Shown piece by piece: positions 41,576-52,661 of a stretch of 64,000 nucleotides of DNA; positions within the stretch are counted from its first letter, which is position 1; the number at the start of each line of letters is the position of its first letter. Source of the DNA: Lithodes maja (taxonomy: Eukaryota > Arthropoda > Malacostraca > Decapoda > Lithodidae); assembly GCA_037953745.1 (NCBI GenBank), contig JBAKBP010004429.1:1-64000 (forward strand). Reading direction: 5' to 3'. The notes below the pieces were generated by a model. That model saw nothing but the letters and a program-made list of their open reading frames with translations, ran no database searches and was not told the origin of the DNA. The translations under genes were made by a program, and so were the position numbers.

Positions 41576-43009
41576 GAAGAACACACAGCATAAGCAGCAC
41601 GGTGATGGAGTAAGCGAAGAGAATGTCCAATAAAAACCAGGGAATGAGCATGGGTAAACAAGAAGACACATGCAAACTGGAAGGCGTACTCACTCGAAAC
41701 CGGGAACACCGAGGGAGGTGATGAGGGCGGGCGATGCGCAAGAGCACAAGCTGAACCTGCAAAGATGGAGAAAGTGTTAAACACCACTCAACACCTTACA
41801 TGCAGGGCCCTAACACCATAAAGTGTAGACACCAATATAGTAACAGGCAACAATATGACACAAAAAAGGGTCAACAGTGAAAGCCAACTATAACCGCAAA
41901 TTTGCGGGCCAATGGAGGTAGATCCGTACCGACACAAACCTCCCACATCGCCACGCGACCCCCCAGCGATCTCCGCAAATTTGCGGGGAGCCGAAACGAC
42001 CCAGAGGGCCGAATCGAGCACTCCGCAAATTTGCGGGACCGGCCAAGAGGGCCCGGTGCCGAACAAGCGAGAGGGGCGTCTAGGAAAACCAAAAAAAGGC
42101 CCGCAAACAAGCGTCAACTCCTTATGAACTCCAAGCGACCATGACCATCAAGCTGAGCAGTGTCTTCCTTGATAATATCCTGACTCAACCGGTCAAGGGA
42201 GAGGCAAGGAAGACACACCAGGGGAGAGGAGGCACATCCCCCGGGAACCACCCAACCCACAGAGATAGAGCAAAGCCCATGAGGAGAAGTGGCAGGTTGG
42301 GTGGTTTGGCACAAACAGGGACCCCCGTGGGGTACCCCAGGATTGGGCAAAAGCTATGAAAGGATGGAGGTGAAAACAGGAAGGGAACACAAAAAACCAG
42401 TAATGAAACTGGCGAGAAAAAGGGTGGCCTAGCCGCGAGTAGAGAATGTGTCAGGGGCGAAAAACCCTGTGGCGTGAGGGAGAGGCCCCCGTGGGGTACC
42501 CCTGGATATCACAAACCACCAAACGCCCAGGCCCTTGAGACACAGTGAAGGCTCGAAAGGGGGGACTCGGGAATAACGCTATTTATGCGGCTGACACAAA
42601 CACTACAAACAGCACCGCCACCACGAAATCTCAGATTGTGAACCAACTGTACACCTAGGCTATGAAAAAATGAGAACTCATAGGGGCATAGCAAGTCCTG
42701 AATGATAAACAAGCTAGGCTAAATGAAGCTAAAAGCTAAACTATGCCCAGACTAACAGGAAAAAGAATATGAAAAGAGAAAGAATGAAAAAATATAGACG
42801 GGGAATGCCAAGCGCCCCCGTACCTTCGGTAGCTATTTCCACACGCGTCTCCATTAAACACACTGAGGAGCCCATTTAGGTGTGTCCTAGATCACGTAAC
42901 ATCTGTCTAACAAAAAGAAGGCCAGAAAAGCCGAAACGAACCTAAAACAGGGTGAATTGAAGGAGCACAACAAAAGCGGACTTCAACAATGGCGACGCGT
43001 GAAAAAATG
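41576..43009 (-). other. DIRS-1 leader with splice-like signals
   Basis: No long supported ORF. A short segment (about 41697-41775) is bounded by CTTTGCAG and GTGAGTAC, and another acceptor-like TTCCATTGCAG precedes the Gag Cys cluster, so the leader may hold small introns. It also holds three palindromes, listed separately. Confidence 0.5.
41894..42036. promoter_or_regulatory. Triplet of perfect palindromes CCGCAAATTTGCGG in the DIRS-1 leader
   Basis: The 14-bp palindrome occurs at 41894-41907, 41973-41986 and 42023-42036, start-to-start spacings 79 and 50 bp. DIRS-2 has the same three with the same spacings. A homodimeric protein binding site is the simplest reading. Function unknown. Confidence 0.75.
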
Positions 43010-43309
43010 ATAACAAGAGAGGGTCGCTTATGCGCACGTTCGACAGGGATCGGCGCATGACGGAACACGGGATGGGCCTTGAGCGGTAACTAAGGTAAAC
43101 CCCTTTTTCTTCTCTTCTATGCTTTTTTCACCTTCGGTGGTAGTTTTGGTTAATGTACAACGTCTCCTAGAGCAAGATAAGGAGTAGACTCTAGACGTTT
43201 TCTTTTTAACCGCGGTTGGAATGACGACATAACAGTCAAATTAGACAAGTCGTCATTGCAATTAGGTTAATAGCCTTGACGTTGGATTTGCCAAGACTAC
43301 TAACAAATT

Positions 43310-43425
43310 GATTGGTGCCACTACACAGAACACAGTTGAATTTCCTGTACTCACTCTGGGCGGTAAATGTTGCCGTAGCCATGGGTGTATCCCCTACTCT
43401 GTCTTGACCCGCCATATTGTACACA
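43310..43425 (-). pseudogene. Pao-1' continuation: Gag fragment
   Basis: Encodes YNMAGQDRVGDTPMATATF and CVLCSGTN, the Gag part that precedes 34880 in the Pao frame. On the left it meets DIRS-1. On the right it abuts the Pao-2 3' LTR directly at a near-palindromic GCCATATTGT..ACAATATGGC junction, so leader and the first 270 Gag residues are missing. Confidence 0.85.
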
Positions 43426-44094
43426 ATATGGCTAATTTAGATAAGTGGACTGTATATTATTATTATTGAAGAAACATTAACCATATAGAATATATAATTA
43501 CCCTAAGATGAACTCAGCTGGTGATTGGAGGATGGCGGAAAATAGGCTAGATGACTGGAAGTGGTTAGTAAAGTAAACAAAGTATGAAAAGAGGCTACAA
43601 TAGGCTAGGATAGGCTAGATATTTACTTTAAGTTTGTGCTAACTAACAAAGATGATGATGTAATGACTATATGGAATATGAGATGAACGTGAAACGAAAA
43701 CACCTGATTATGAAACTATAGGAAGAAGGCTTAGCGTGTGTAGCTGGGACGGAGGTTGGTTGGAGAGTGGCGAGCGCGTTATGTTCGTCTCTGTCGTGAC
43801 ATACCGCGCATGCGCATAACATATGGAAAATGTATCCCATCTTCTTTACAATGAGATACTTATAAACAATCTTAAATAATACAAATATATATATATATAG
43901 ATGGAAATTATAATCCTACAATACTTTCCCATATACAACTATAGAATAATATATTCTACCCAATCATGGAACGTTCGACCAAGGTTATGGAAGCGTTCAA
44001 CCTAAGACTACGGAATGATACGTAACGCTACATCAACCCAGATTACGTAACATCGAGACTGTTCATACTAGTTTGAGTACACTAAGTATGGACA
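43426..44094 (-). repeat. Pao-2 3' LTR
   Basis: 669 bp, reverse complement of the LTR at 22553, starting TGTCCATACTTAG at 44094. It directly follows the Pao-2 pol C-terminus on the minus strand. Confidence 0.85.
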
Positions 44095-44505
44095 TATTCC
44101 CACCAACAGAAAATATACAAAATTTACATAATTAGATTTGCCCGGAGGCAATCTTATCCCGCCAAGCTTGGGAGGATATCTGGGCTGCCTGTCGACGTGG
44201 GCGTTCGCCTGACGCGTCAACAGGCTGCGCCGAAGTAGAAGCCAGAGAAGGGACTTAATGGATAACTGATCCGAGGGGGTGTCCTTGCGATCGAGGTCAC
44301 CCTCAAGAGGATGTAGTCGGACTGTTGGCCGTGTGATTACTCCAGTCCTGGTGCGAACCTTTGCTACCCGAACCTCACCATCACGACCTGGTAATAACTC
44401 CTCTATCCGACCCAATTTCCAAAATGAGCGCGGGCCCTCCTCATGGATGGTTACCACGTCCCCTACCCTAGGCCAATGACCTTTTAATGGTGTTAGTTTA
44501 TTCCT
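44095..44505 (-). pseudogene. Pao-2 integrase C-terminal end
   Basis: Encodes RNKLTPLKGHWPRVGDVV, RSFWKLGRIEELLPGRDG and TRPTVRLHPLE, the conserved C-terminal end of Pao/BEL pol after the integrase core, finishing with KLGGIRLPPGKS near the LTR. Joined in frame to 56409 when DIRS-2 is ignored. Confidence 0.88.
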
Positions 44506-44815
44506 ATTTGTTAGTAGTCTTGGCAAATCCAACGTCAAGGCTATTAACCTAATTGCAATGACGACTTGTCTATTTTGACTGCTATGTCGTCATTCCAACC
44601 GCGGTTAAAAAGAAAACGTCTAGAGTCTACTCCTTATCTTGCTCTAGGAGACGTTGTACATTAACCAAAACTACCACCGAAGGTGAAAAAAGCATAGAAG
44701 AGAAGAAAAAGGGGTTTACCTTAGTTACCGCTTAAGGCCCATCCCGTGTTCCGTCATGTGCAGATCCCTGTCGAACGTGCGCATGAGTGACCCTCTCTTG
44801 TTATCATTTTTTCAC
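44506..44815. repeat. DIRS-2 left inverted terminal repeat
   Basis: Starts ATTTGTTAGTAGTCTTGG and matches the DIRS-1 right end, running to GTTATCA. Adenines, including an AAAAAGAAAACG run, are intact. The sequence 44816-45780 is leader without an ORF, also highly similar to DIRS-1. Confidence 0.9.
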
Positions 44816-45781
44816 GCGCTCCATTGAATGAAGTCGCTTTTGTTGTGCTCCTTTAATTCACCCTGTTTAGGTTAGTTTCGGCTTTTCTGGCCTTCTTTTT
44901 TGTTAGACAGATGTTACGTGATCTAGGGCACACGTAAATGGGCTCCTAAGTGTGTATAATGGAGACGCGTGTGGAAATAGCTTACCGAAGGTACGGGGGC
45001 GCCTGGCGTTCCTCGTATATGTTTTTCATTCTTTCTCTTTTCATATTCTTTTTTCCTGTTAGTCTGGGCATGGTTTAGCTTTTAGCTTCATTTAGCCTAG
45101 CTCGTTTTCTCATTCAGGAATTGCTATGCCCCTATGAGTTCTCATTTTTTTTTCATAGCCTAGGTGTACAGTTGGTTCACAATCTGAGATTTCGTGGTGG
45201 CGGTGCTGTTTGTAGGGTTTGTGTCGGCCGCATAAATAGCGTTATTCCCGAGTCCCCCCTTTCGAGCCTTCACTGTGTCTCAAGGGCCTGGGCGCTTGGT
45301 GGTTCGTGATATCCAGGGGTACCCCACGGGGGCCTCTCCCTCACACCACAGGGTTTTTCGCCCCTGACACATTCTCTACTCGCGGCTAGGCCACCCTTTT
45401 TCTCGCCAGTTTCATTTATTGGTTTTTGTGTTCCCTTCCTGTTTTCACCTCCATCCTTTCATAGCCTTTTGCCCAATCCTGGGGTACCCCACAGGGGCCC
45501 CTGTTTGTGCCAAACCACCCAACCTGCCACTTCTCCTCATGGGCTTTGCTCTATCTCTGTGGGTTGGGTGGTTCCTGGGGGATGTGCCTCCTCTCCCCTA
45601 GTGTGTCTTCCTTGCCTCTCCCTTGACCGGTTGAGTCAGGATATTATCAAGGAAGGCACTGCTCAGCTTGATGGTCATCGTCGCTTGGAGTTCATAAGGA
45701 GTTGACGCTTGTTTGCGGGCCTTTTTTGGTTTTCCTAGACGCTCCTCTCGCTTTTTCGGCACCGGACCATCTCGGCCGGTC

Positions 45782-45924
45782 CCGCAAATTTGCGGTGTGC
45801 TCGATTCGGTCCTCTGGGACATTTCGGCTCCCCGCAAATTTGCGGAGATCGCTGGGGGGTCCCGCGGAGATGTGGGGGGGTTGTGTCGGTACGGTTATAC
45901 CTCCATTGGCCCGCAAATTTGCGG
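45782..45924. promoter_or_regulatory. Triplet of perfect palindromes CCGCAAATTTGCGG in the DIRS-2 leader
   Basis: At 45782-45795, 45832-45845 and 45911-45924, spacings 50 and 79 bp, the mirror of DIRS-1. All 42 bases are conserved between copies. Confidence 0.75.
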
Positions 45925-46059
45925 TTATAGTTGGCTTTCACTGTTGACCTTTTTTATGTCATATTGTTGCCTGATACTATATTGGTGTATGCACTTTACT
46001 GGTGTTATAGGCCCTGCATGTAAGATGTTGAGTGGTGGTTAACACTTTCTCCATCTTTG

Positions 46060-48700
46060 CAGGTTCTGCTGGTGCTCTTCCGCCTCGGCCGCCCTCCTCA
46101 CCTACCTCTGTGCTCCCAGTTTAGGGTGAGTACGGATACCTGTTTGCATGTGTGTTCCTGTTTCCCCATGCTCCTTCCCTGGTTCTTCTTGGACATTCTC
46201 TCCACTTACTCCTTCGACGTGCTGATTCTGGTGTGTGTTCTTCTCGTGCTGGTCGGCTGCTTTGCTTTCGCCTTGGTTGTCGCTCCCCGTGCTTGGTGAG
46301 CCACAAGTCCTGCTTGCGCCACTCGCTCTTTGTGTCCTCTACGGCCTACCTCCCTGCTCTGTGTGGCCTGTGTCTGGCCCTGGTGGTTGTGCTGCTCCAT
46401 GGCCCTGGTTCCTCGGCGGCGGCTGTGGCCTCTGCTTCCCTTCCGTCGGTGTGGCCGATGGTCTCCCGCCACATTGGGACTGTGGGCCGCCGTTCCCCGG
46501 CCTTTGTTGCCGACCGGATCCGCGTCACCCTGGGTATCCCTGACCCGACTGAAGGCCGTTCACCTGGCCCTCTCCCTGCTCGGGCCCTCTCCCCTGGGTC
46601 CCGCGGCTGGTCGTCCCATCGTTCGGGGGGTTCCCCGGCTCCGTCCACGCTCTCGCTCGCCTCGCTACTGCCCCTCGTCGTCCTCCTGATCGCCTTGACG
46701 TCGCCCGTCGCCCTCGTCTTGGTTCTCGCCCTGAGGCCGGGGTTAGCGGCTCTGCCCCTGTGCGCCCTCCCCTGGCCTCTACGGATAGGGGCTCTCCTCC
46801 CTTCCGCCCGCTTTCCTAGCCCAGACGACTTCCTCTTACGTTGTCCTCTCCGCGCGCGGTTGTTCGTGCTGTCGCTGGCCCTCTGCTCCCTCCTACGCTG
46901 TCCAGGAGGGTCCGCCTGGGTGTCGTTGCTTCTCCTACTTCACCTGCTTCAGTGCCTCTTCTTCCTTCACGGTCTCGTTCCACGGTGGTGGTCCCTAGCT
47001 TCTCCGCCTCGGTGTCGGGCCGCCCTGTTCTCTCAGCCCCGGGGGTCCTTGCTCTGTTTCCCCCCGCGGCTCCTTCTGGCCTCCTTTCACCCGGCCAGCC
47101 TTCCCCCTCCCGTCGTCCTGCTCCTCCTTCTTCTCTTCCTGCCCTTCACTTCCCGTCTCGCCTGGGGGGTACCCCTCCTCTTGCCTCGGTGAGGTTTCGG
47201 GGTCCCCCTTTCTCGGGAGCTGTCGTGTCGCTGGAAGAGGGGGATGGTACTGTTTCCCCCTCGGCCGTTCGTGATCGGGGACGGGTCCCTCTACGGCGAC
47301 ACGACCGTCGTCGCTCGCCTTCCTTGGGCCGCGACGCTGCTGGTTCGTGTCGTGGGTCTCGCTCACGCTCACGCTTGCCCCTGCGGGCCGACCTTTCTGG
47401 GGGGGGGTCGCCTCTCTCGGTTCGTTTGTCGGCTATGCAGGGCTGGGTTGTGTCACGCTTCGACGGGTGCTTGGAGTCGATGGAAGCCTCCCTCTTCTCG
47501 CGCTTCTTGGCGGTGTCTCGCCCTCAGCGCCTCACCCTCCCTACCCCTGCTACGGTCCCCCTCCCTTCTGCAGGCCTACGCTCTGGTCAGACTTCTGCCG
47601 CCCTGCCGTCCTTCCGGCTGTTCAGTCCCTGGCTGTGTTGACGGGTCTGTCCTCCTATGGGTCAGGTTTGTGCGACGCCGGTACGCCTGGCTTCGCCGTC
47701 TTGCTCAGTCTCCCTCTCCCATTGGAGGCCTGGTTTGCTGAGGCCTTCGCCTTCACACCGTTCCGTCGACGGCTCTCCTTCGGTCCCTCCCCCGGAGTCG
47801 TCCCTGCTTTTGCCTCCTCTTGTGTCTGTCGGCGGGTTGGCCGGCGCGTTCTGGTCCTGGATGAGCGCGCCCGTTCTTGAACTTTGTTCTATTGCTACCC
47901 CGTTCTTCTCTCACCCGGGTCAGCCCTCTGTCGCCACGGTTTTTCCCTTGCGACAGAGGGTGACGGACTTATTGTCTTGTCTTTCGGTTCCCTCCTGACG
48001 TCTGTTCCCCGCCTGCGGCTTTTCGGGGCGTCTGCGCCAGGCGCTCTTCGCGAGGGTTTGGACCGCGTTCTGCGGGTCCGCCTTCGGCTCGCGGTGTCTT
48101 TGGTTCCCGAGCTGAAGGCGGTTTTGTGCGCGGCAACTCGGCGACGCCCGACAGTGCGGTCCTCGTTCTGCCGGCCGGCCCCCTTGGATATTCGTCAGGG
48201 TTTGTTGTACTCTGCGCTATATACGTTGGGGTTGTTTCAGCTGGTTGCTTGGGTATGCTCGCTTCTCTGTCGGCGGCCCCTGCTTCCGACACGCGACGAC
48301 GCGCTGTGTCGTTGCGGTCCCTGCTTACGTCACGCACCGCCGCTCTGTGTCGCACGCGGGGTCTTCTCAGTCCCGTCCTTCTGCCGGTCCTCTTCGGGGT
48401 GCTGCTGCAAGTGCTGCCGCCTTGCGCGGACGCAGGACTGGGACGTTGCAGGCCAGTGAGTCGGTTCCGCCTCGCCCTTCTGTTCTTGCCCCTTTCATCC
48501 CCGCCGTGTCGGGGCTGGCCGGCCTTCCACTTCCGGCCGCCCTTCGACGGGGTCTGCCCCGCGCCGGCCTGGGGTTGGGGTGGCCCGCCCTTTTCGCCGA
48601 GGTTGGGGGGGGGGGGGGGGTAGAGGTCAACGTGGCGCTCGTGCCCGCACGGCCCGTAACGGGGGTACCTCCGCGTCAACACAATGTGTAGTTCTCTGGG
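46060..48700 (+). pseudogene. DIRS-2 Gag-like region
   Basis: Several overlapping frames encode fragments matching DIRS-1 Gag (LPLEAWFAEAF, QSLAVLTGLSSYGSGL, SAMQGWVVSRFD). Long frames in every phase reflect the near absence of A and hence of stop codons, not real genes. About 420 bp present in DIRS-1 is missing near 47568. The CAG acceptor upstream of the DIRS-1 Gag Cys cluster is CTG here. Confidence 0.7.
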
Positions 48701-50600
48701 TCGGCCTCCTTGTTCTCCTTCTCGCCTGGCCGACCGGGTCGCTCCCCTCCTCTCGGGTGCTCCCTCGGGTTGTTTTCGCCCTTGCGCCCCTCGGTTGCCG
48801 CGAGGGTCGTTGGGGGCGGCGGGTTGCGCGGTGGGGTCTCACCTGGTGGTGGACGTCTCGACCCCCTTTCCGCTCTTGTCACCGACGCCGGCCCATCTCT
48901 TCGGAGGTGGCCCACGTGCTCACTTCCATGCCCGAGCTGGGTAGCGTCGAGGGAGTTGACCGCCGGTCGCCCGGTTTTCCTCTCCCGTGTCTTTCTGGTC
49001 CCGTCGACGAACTGCGACGCGATGCGACCGTTGGTGGTTCTGTCGGCCCTCAACGGGCGCGTCGTGCACACACGGTTTCGGATGCTGCCGGTACGCCTGG
49101 CCCTGTGCTCTCTGTCGTGGGTTGTGTCGCTGGCCCTCCAGGATACGTCTTGGCTCGTTCCTCTCCATCCTCGCTTCCAGCGATTCTTGGCCGTTCGGAC
49201 TTCCGATCGTGTGTTCCTGTTCGCCGGCCTTCCCTTCGGTCTCCACATCGCGCCGCGGATCTTCTCCGCACATGTGGGGCAGGCTATGGGTCCTCTCCTC
49301 AGGAGCGGGCTCCAGATCCTGTTTTCCTTGGCCGATTGGTTGGTAGTTTCCGAAGCCCTAGGACTGTGCATTGGCGACGCCCTCACAGTCGTTCGCAACG
49401 TCGCACGGTTAGGGTTCCCCTTTGATGTTCCCGATTCACGCTTGACCCCGTCGCGTGTCGTGCCATGGGTCGGTCTCGTATGGGTTTTGTTCGGCGCTAC
49501 GGTGACCCGGGGTCTGCCGGCCGCGGTGCACCTTCGGTGGAGGGTCTTCGCCGTGTTGCACTCGGTCTCCCTCCTGGGGTGGCTCTGGGACTCGTTCGTG
49601 GGTTCGCTGCTTTGGGCCGCTCTGCCCCTTCCCTTAGGGAGCCTCTGGCTCCTCCGCCTCCTCCTCATGGGCCCCGCGGTGTTTCCGTTGCCCCTATGGA
49701 TCGGCTCCTGCCGCTCCTGCGTACCGTTCGCAGACGCTTCGGTCGCTGGGTTGCTCAGGGCTCGCTCTCTGCGGCTGTGCCCTGGTCCGCCCCCCCGCCG
49801 ACGGTCTGGGTAGCCACGGATACGTCGAGCGAGGTTGGGTGAGGTTCCCGATCGAACCTGGGCCGTCCACTTCCCGGCAGTTGGGTGGGTCTCCCTCCAC
49901 TTACCCGTCTATGCCCTCGGACTGTTGGTTCCTCTGTTCTTCCTGCGGGTCCACGCGCTGGCCCTTCGGGGTAAGCCGGTGGCCTTCGGGTTAGACACTC
50001 AGACAGGCTGTCCCCTGTTTCCTTCTGCGGGGGTCCTCCAGGTCGTTGACTCTATTGGGGGTCTCGGTGGAGTTGTTCTTCCTCGCGGCCCGACACCCCT
50101 TCTCCTTGCATGCCTCCTCCCTGCCCGGGCCTGCCACCCTGTGGGCGGCCGCCCTGTCGTGAGGGCAGGGCGTTCTTGTTGCATGGGCGTTGAAGCGGAC
50201 TGTGTTCGCCGACCTCGCGGCTTCCTGCGGGTTTCCGGAGGTCGCCTTGTTCGCATCGGGGGTGCCGCGCCAGTTGCCTTTGGACCTCTCCCTCCGGCCT
50301 CGCGCTCCGGGGGGGGTTCGGCCGCTTTCATGGTAGCCTGGTACAGGTGGCGGTCGATATACATCTTTCCGCCCCCAGACGCGCTGTTGCTGTGCCCAGT
50401 CCTCGCGAGGCTGCGGCTGTACCACGGCTGCGTCTGGCTCCTCGCGCCTCTGTGGCCAGCACGGGCTTGGTCCGTCCGGTTGCCGCGGTGGTGCCCGAGT
50501 CCGGTCCCTCTACCTGTCTCCGGCTTCCACTTGGGCTCGGTTGGGGACCTGCGGACCTCGTTGGCCTTCGCATCGTGCTTGTTCATGTGGCACGGTGGCT
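48700..50600 (+). pseudogene. DIRS-2 reverse transcriptase and RNase H, active sites destroyed
   Basis: Collinear with DIRS-1 RT/RH. The DLKDAY block reads ALQDTS (49131 onwards). The catalytic YLDD box reads SLAD near 49322-49335 (TAC to TCC, GAC to GCC), and DNQTAV of RNase H is changed, with a one-base insertion. Nearly all changes are at adenines of the coding strand. Confidence 0.85.
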
Positions 50601-51600
50601 CCCGGTCCCCGGCCGGGCCCTGACTGACTTCCTGCAGCGTTCCTGGCCGTCTTCTCCTTGGGGGCCTTACGGGTCCCGCTGGAGGTCTTTTCCTCGGTGG
50701 CTACAGGCCACTCGCCTGCCAGTTGGCTCTCCTTCCCTCGTCCTACGCTCCTTGTTTCACCTCTTCCGTACACGTCACTTTCAAGTCGACGCTATACGTA
50801 CCCACTTGTCTGCCGTCCGGGGGTTCTTTGGGTCCGTCGCTGGGCTGGTCGTTCCGCCACAGGAGCTGGATTCCTTCCTGACGGCTGCCTTCCGGGATCG
50901 ACCTCCTCCGCGCCAGGTCCCTCCGCAGTGGGATCTGGGGCGGGCTCTGATCCTTCTGGCTTCACCCACGTCTCCAAGGGCCGCTACGCCGGTTCCGTTG
51001 CTCGGGCGTCCGCTCTTCCTTGTCGCTCTGGCCACTGGGGTTCGGGTGTCTGCACTAGCGACATTGTCACGGCCCCGGGACTGCGTGCGATTCTCCCCGT
51101 CCTTGCGTGGCGTCTCGTTCGCCTCCTCCCCTCCTTTTGTTACCACGCTTGGGAGGGCGGCCCCCGCTTTCCGGCCTTTCGCCGTCCAGGCTTTCCGGCG
51201 TGGGCATCCTCGCCATGTGTTGTGCCCGGTGTCAGCCTTGCACTCCTCTGTTGCGTCTGTGGCGCCGCCTTCGGGTACTGCTGTGTGGGTGTCTCCTCGG
51301 CCAGGTGGGAGGCTCTCGCGGGTGCAGATGGGCCGCCGCGTTTGTCGGACCGTTCGTGCCCGTCACCCTGTTTGTAGGGGTTCTGCGCACGATGTCAGAT
51401 CCTTTGCTGCCTCCTTCCGGTTCCTGCCACGTCGATCCTTACCTGTCATCGCCTCAGCGGTTTTGTGGGTCTTCTATCAATTCCTTCATCTCCTCCTACC
51501 TCTCCGTGTCCAGTGTTCGACCCCCTCGGCCGGTGATTGCTCTCGGGGGTCGTGTTTCCTGGTGCTCTGGGGAAGATCCCTGGTCTTCCCCCCTTGTCCC
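50590..51600 (+). pseudogene. DIRS-2 tyrosine recombinase
   Basis: Open within 50347-51747 for most of its length: LTDFLQRSWPSSPWGPYG, SLFHLFRTRHFQVDAI (continuous where DIRS-1 has the footprint), ATGVRVSALATLSR (Glu of the box lost), SAHDVRSFAASFRF. Near 51470 a frameshift moves the end (INSFISSYLS) to another frame, so the catalytic Tyr is out of frame. Confidence 0.82.
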
Positions 51601-51997
51601 TCGTTCTTTTCCTTTGTTTTATATGACAAATGGGGGGGGTGGGGGTGTACGGGTTTGCAACACTGGATTGCAAGTTTGGGATTATGTATTGTTCCAGTAC
51701 ATAAGTGTTTTTGCCACATTGAAAATTGTGTTTTGTTCTTGTGTTAAGTGTTTTTGTTGGTTTTTGAAGAAAAGGGATTTTGGGTACAGTACCTTTTTGG
51801 TTTCAAACAAGTCTATGTTTTTGCATTACTATGAATGACGGGCATGTGTTAAAACTGTTCTTTTTAGCTACTCCTCAGTTTTTCACTCTTTTATTAGACT
51901 CTCTTGTTTATATTGTGTCTTTGTCATTCATAATTTTGTTTTATGCATTGGTTTTTTTGGTAGGTTGGGCTTGGATGTCCTCCTCCTATTTGTTATG

Positions 51998-52116
51998 CAG
52001 CCTTGACGTTGGATTTGCCAAGACTACTAACAAATTGGGAGGTTTGACGTACCTCCCAACCTACCAAATAGGAAAACCTACTATTTGGTAGTAGTCTTGG
52101 AAAATCCAACGTACAT
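51998..52116. other. DIRS-2 internal complementary region
   Basis: Joined complements of both termini, CCAAGACTACTAACAAATT followed by GGGAGGTTTGACGTACCTCC, as in DIRS-1. Confidence 0.9.
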
Positions 52117-52661
52117 AATACCCTCCCTCACGCCGGACCCCTGCCCATCCGCGTTCTTCTGCTGACGTGAGATGTGATAACAAGAGAGGGTCGCTCATGC
52201 GCACGTTCGACAGGGATCTGCACATGACGGAACACGGGATTTGCCTTAACCCTTCCTACCCGGGCAGCCTTTGTTAAGGACGGAGGCTGTATCCGGGCGA
52301 TCTGGCTGAAAACACAACAAAAGTAAACTAAGGCTAATCTCGCTTAATATACTACCTACAATAATCAAACAGATGTCAAAATGGGCGCCTTACCTTCCCG
52401 TGTAGAATGGCGTTGAGTAGAGCATTTTAGCTCAAGTAGTTCAGGAGTTATGATGATGGAAGTGGAGGTAACTTTTGCCGCGTATTTACCTCGACGCGTC
52501 CGAACGCTCAACCGCGGCCCAGGCTACGACGAACGTTTTGACTCGTCGCTCTACCTTGAATTATGGCGGGAAGCGATTTTTTAGTGTTTTATTGTTTATT
52601 ATGCCATATATTATTGTTATTATGATATTTTCACTCAATAAATATATTTTTCTGAAGTAAT

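Larger units (their letters stand above)
34881..43309 (-). mobile_element. DIRS-1, DIRS-type tyrosine-recombinase retrotransposon
   Basis: 8429 bp. No target duplication: Pao flanks join exactly and in frame across it. Inverted terminal repeats of about 300 bp (about 34930-35227 and 43010-43309), and an internal complementary region at about 35290-35401 that equals the complement of the two termini joined, the DIRS hallmark. Coding order on the minus strand: Gag, RT/RNase H, tyrosine recombinase. It is defective: stop codons in gag and RT and a footprint insertion in the recombinase. Confidence 0.95.

Noticed and set aside
46206..50786. Many long ORFs on both strands in the GC-rich part of DIRS-2, including a 330-codon antisense frame (48676-49668)
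   Set aside because: The near absence of A on the plus strand removes TAA, TAG and TGA there, and antisense frames mirror this. The encoded peptides are low complexity and only the DIRS frame matches the homologous copy.
46060..51600. ADAR or APOBEC editing, or RIP, as cause of the DIRS-2 pattern
   Set aside because: A to C and A to T are as common as A to G, which excludes ADAR alone. Cytosines and their complements are not preferentially hit, which excludes APOBEC and RIP.
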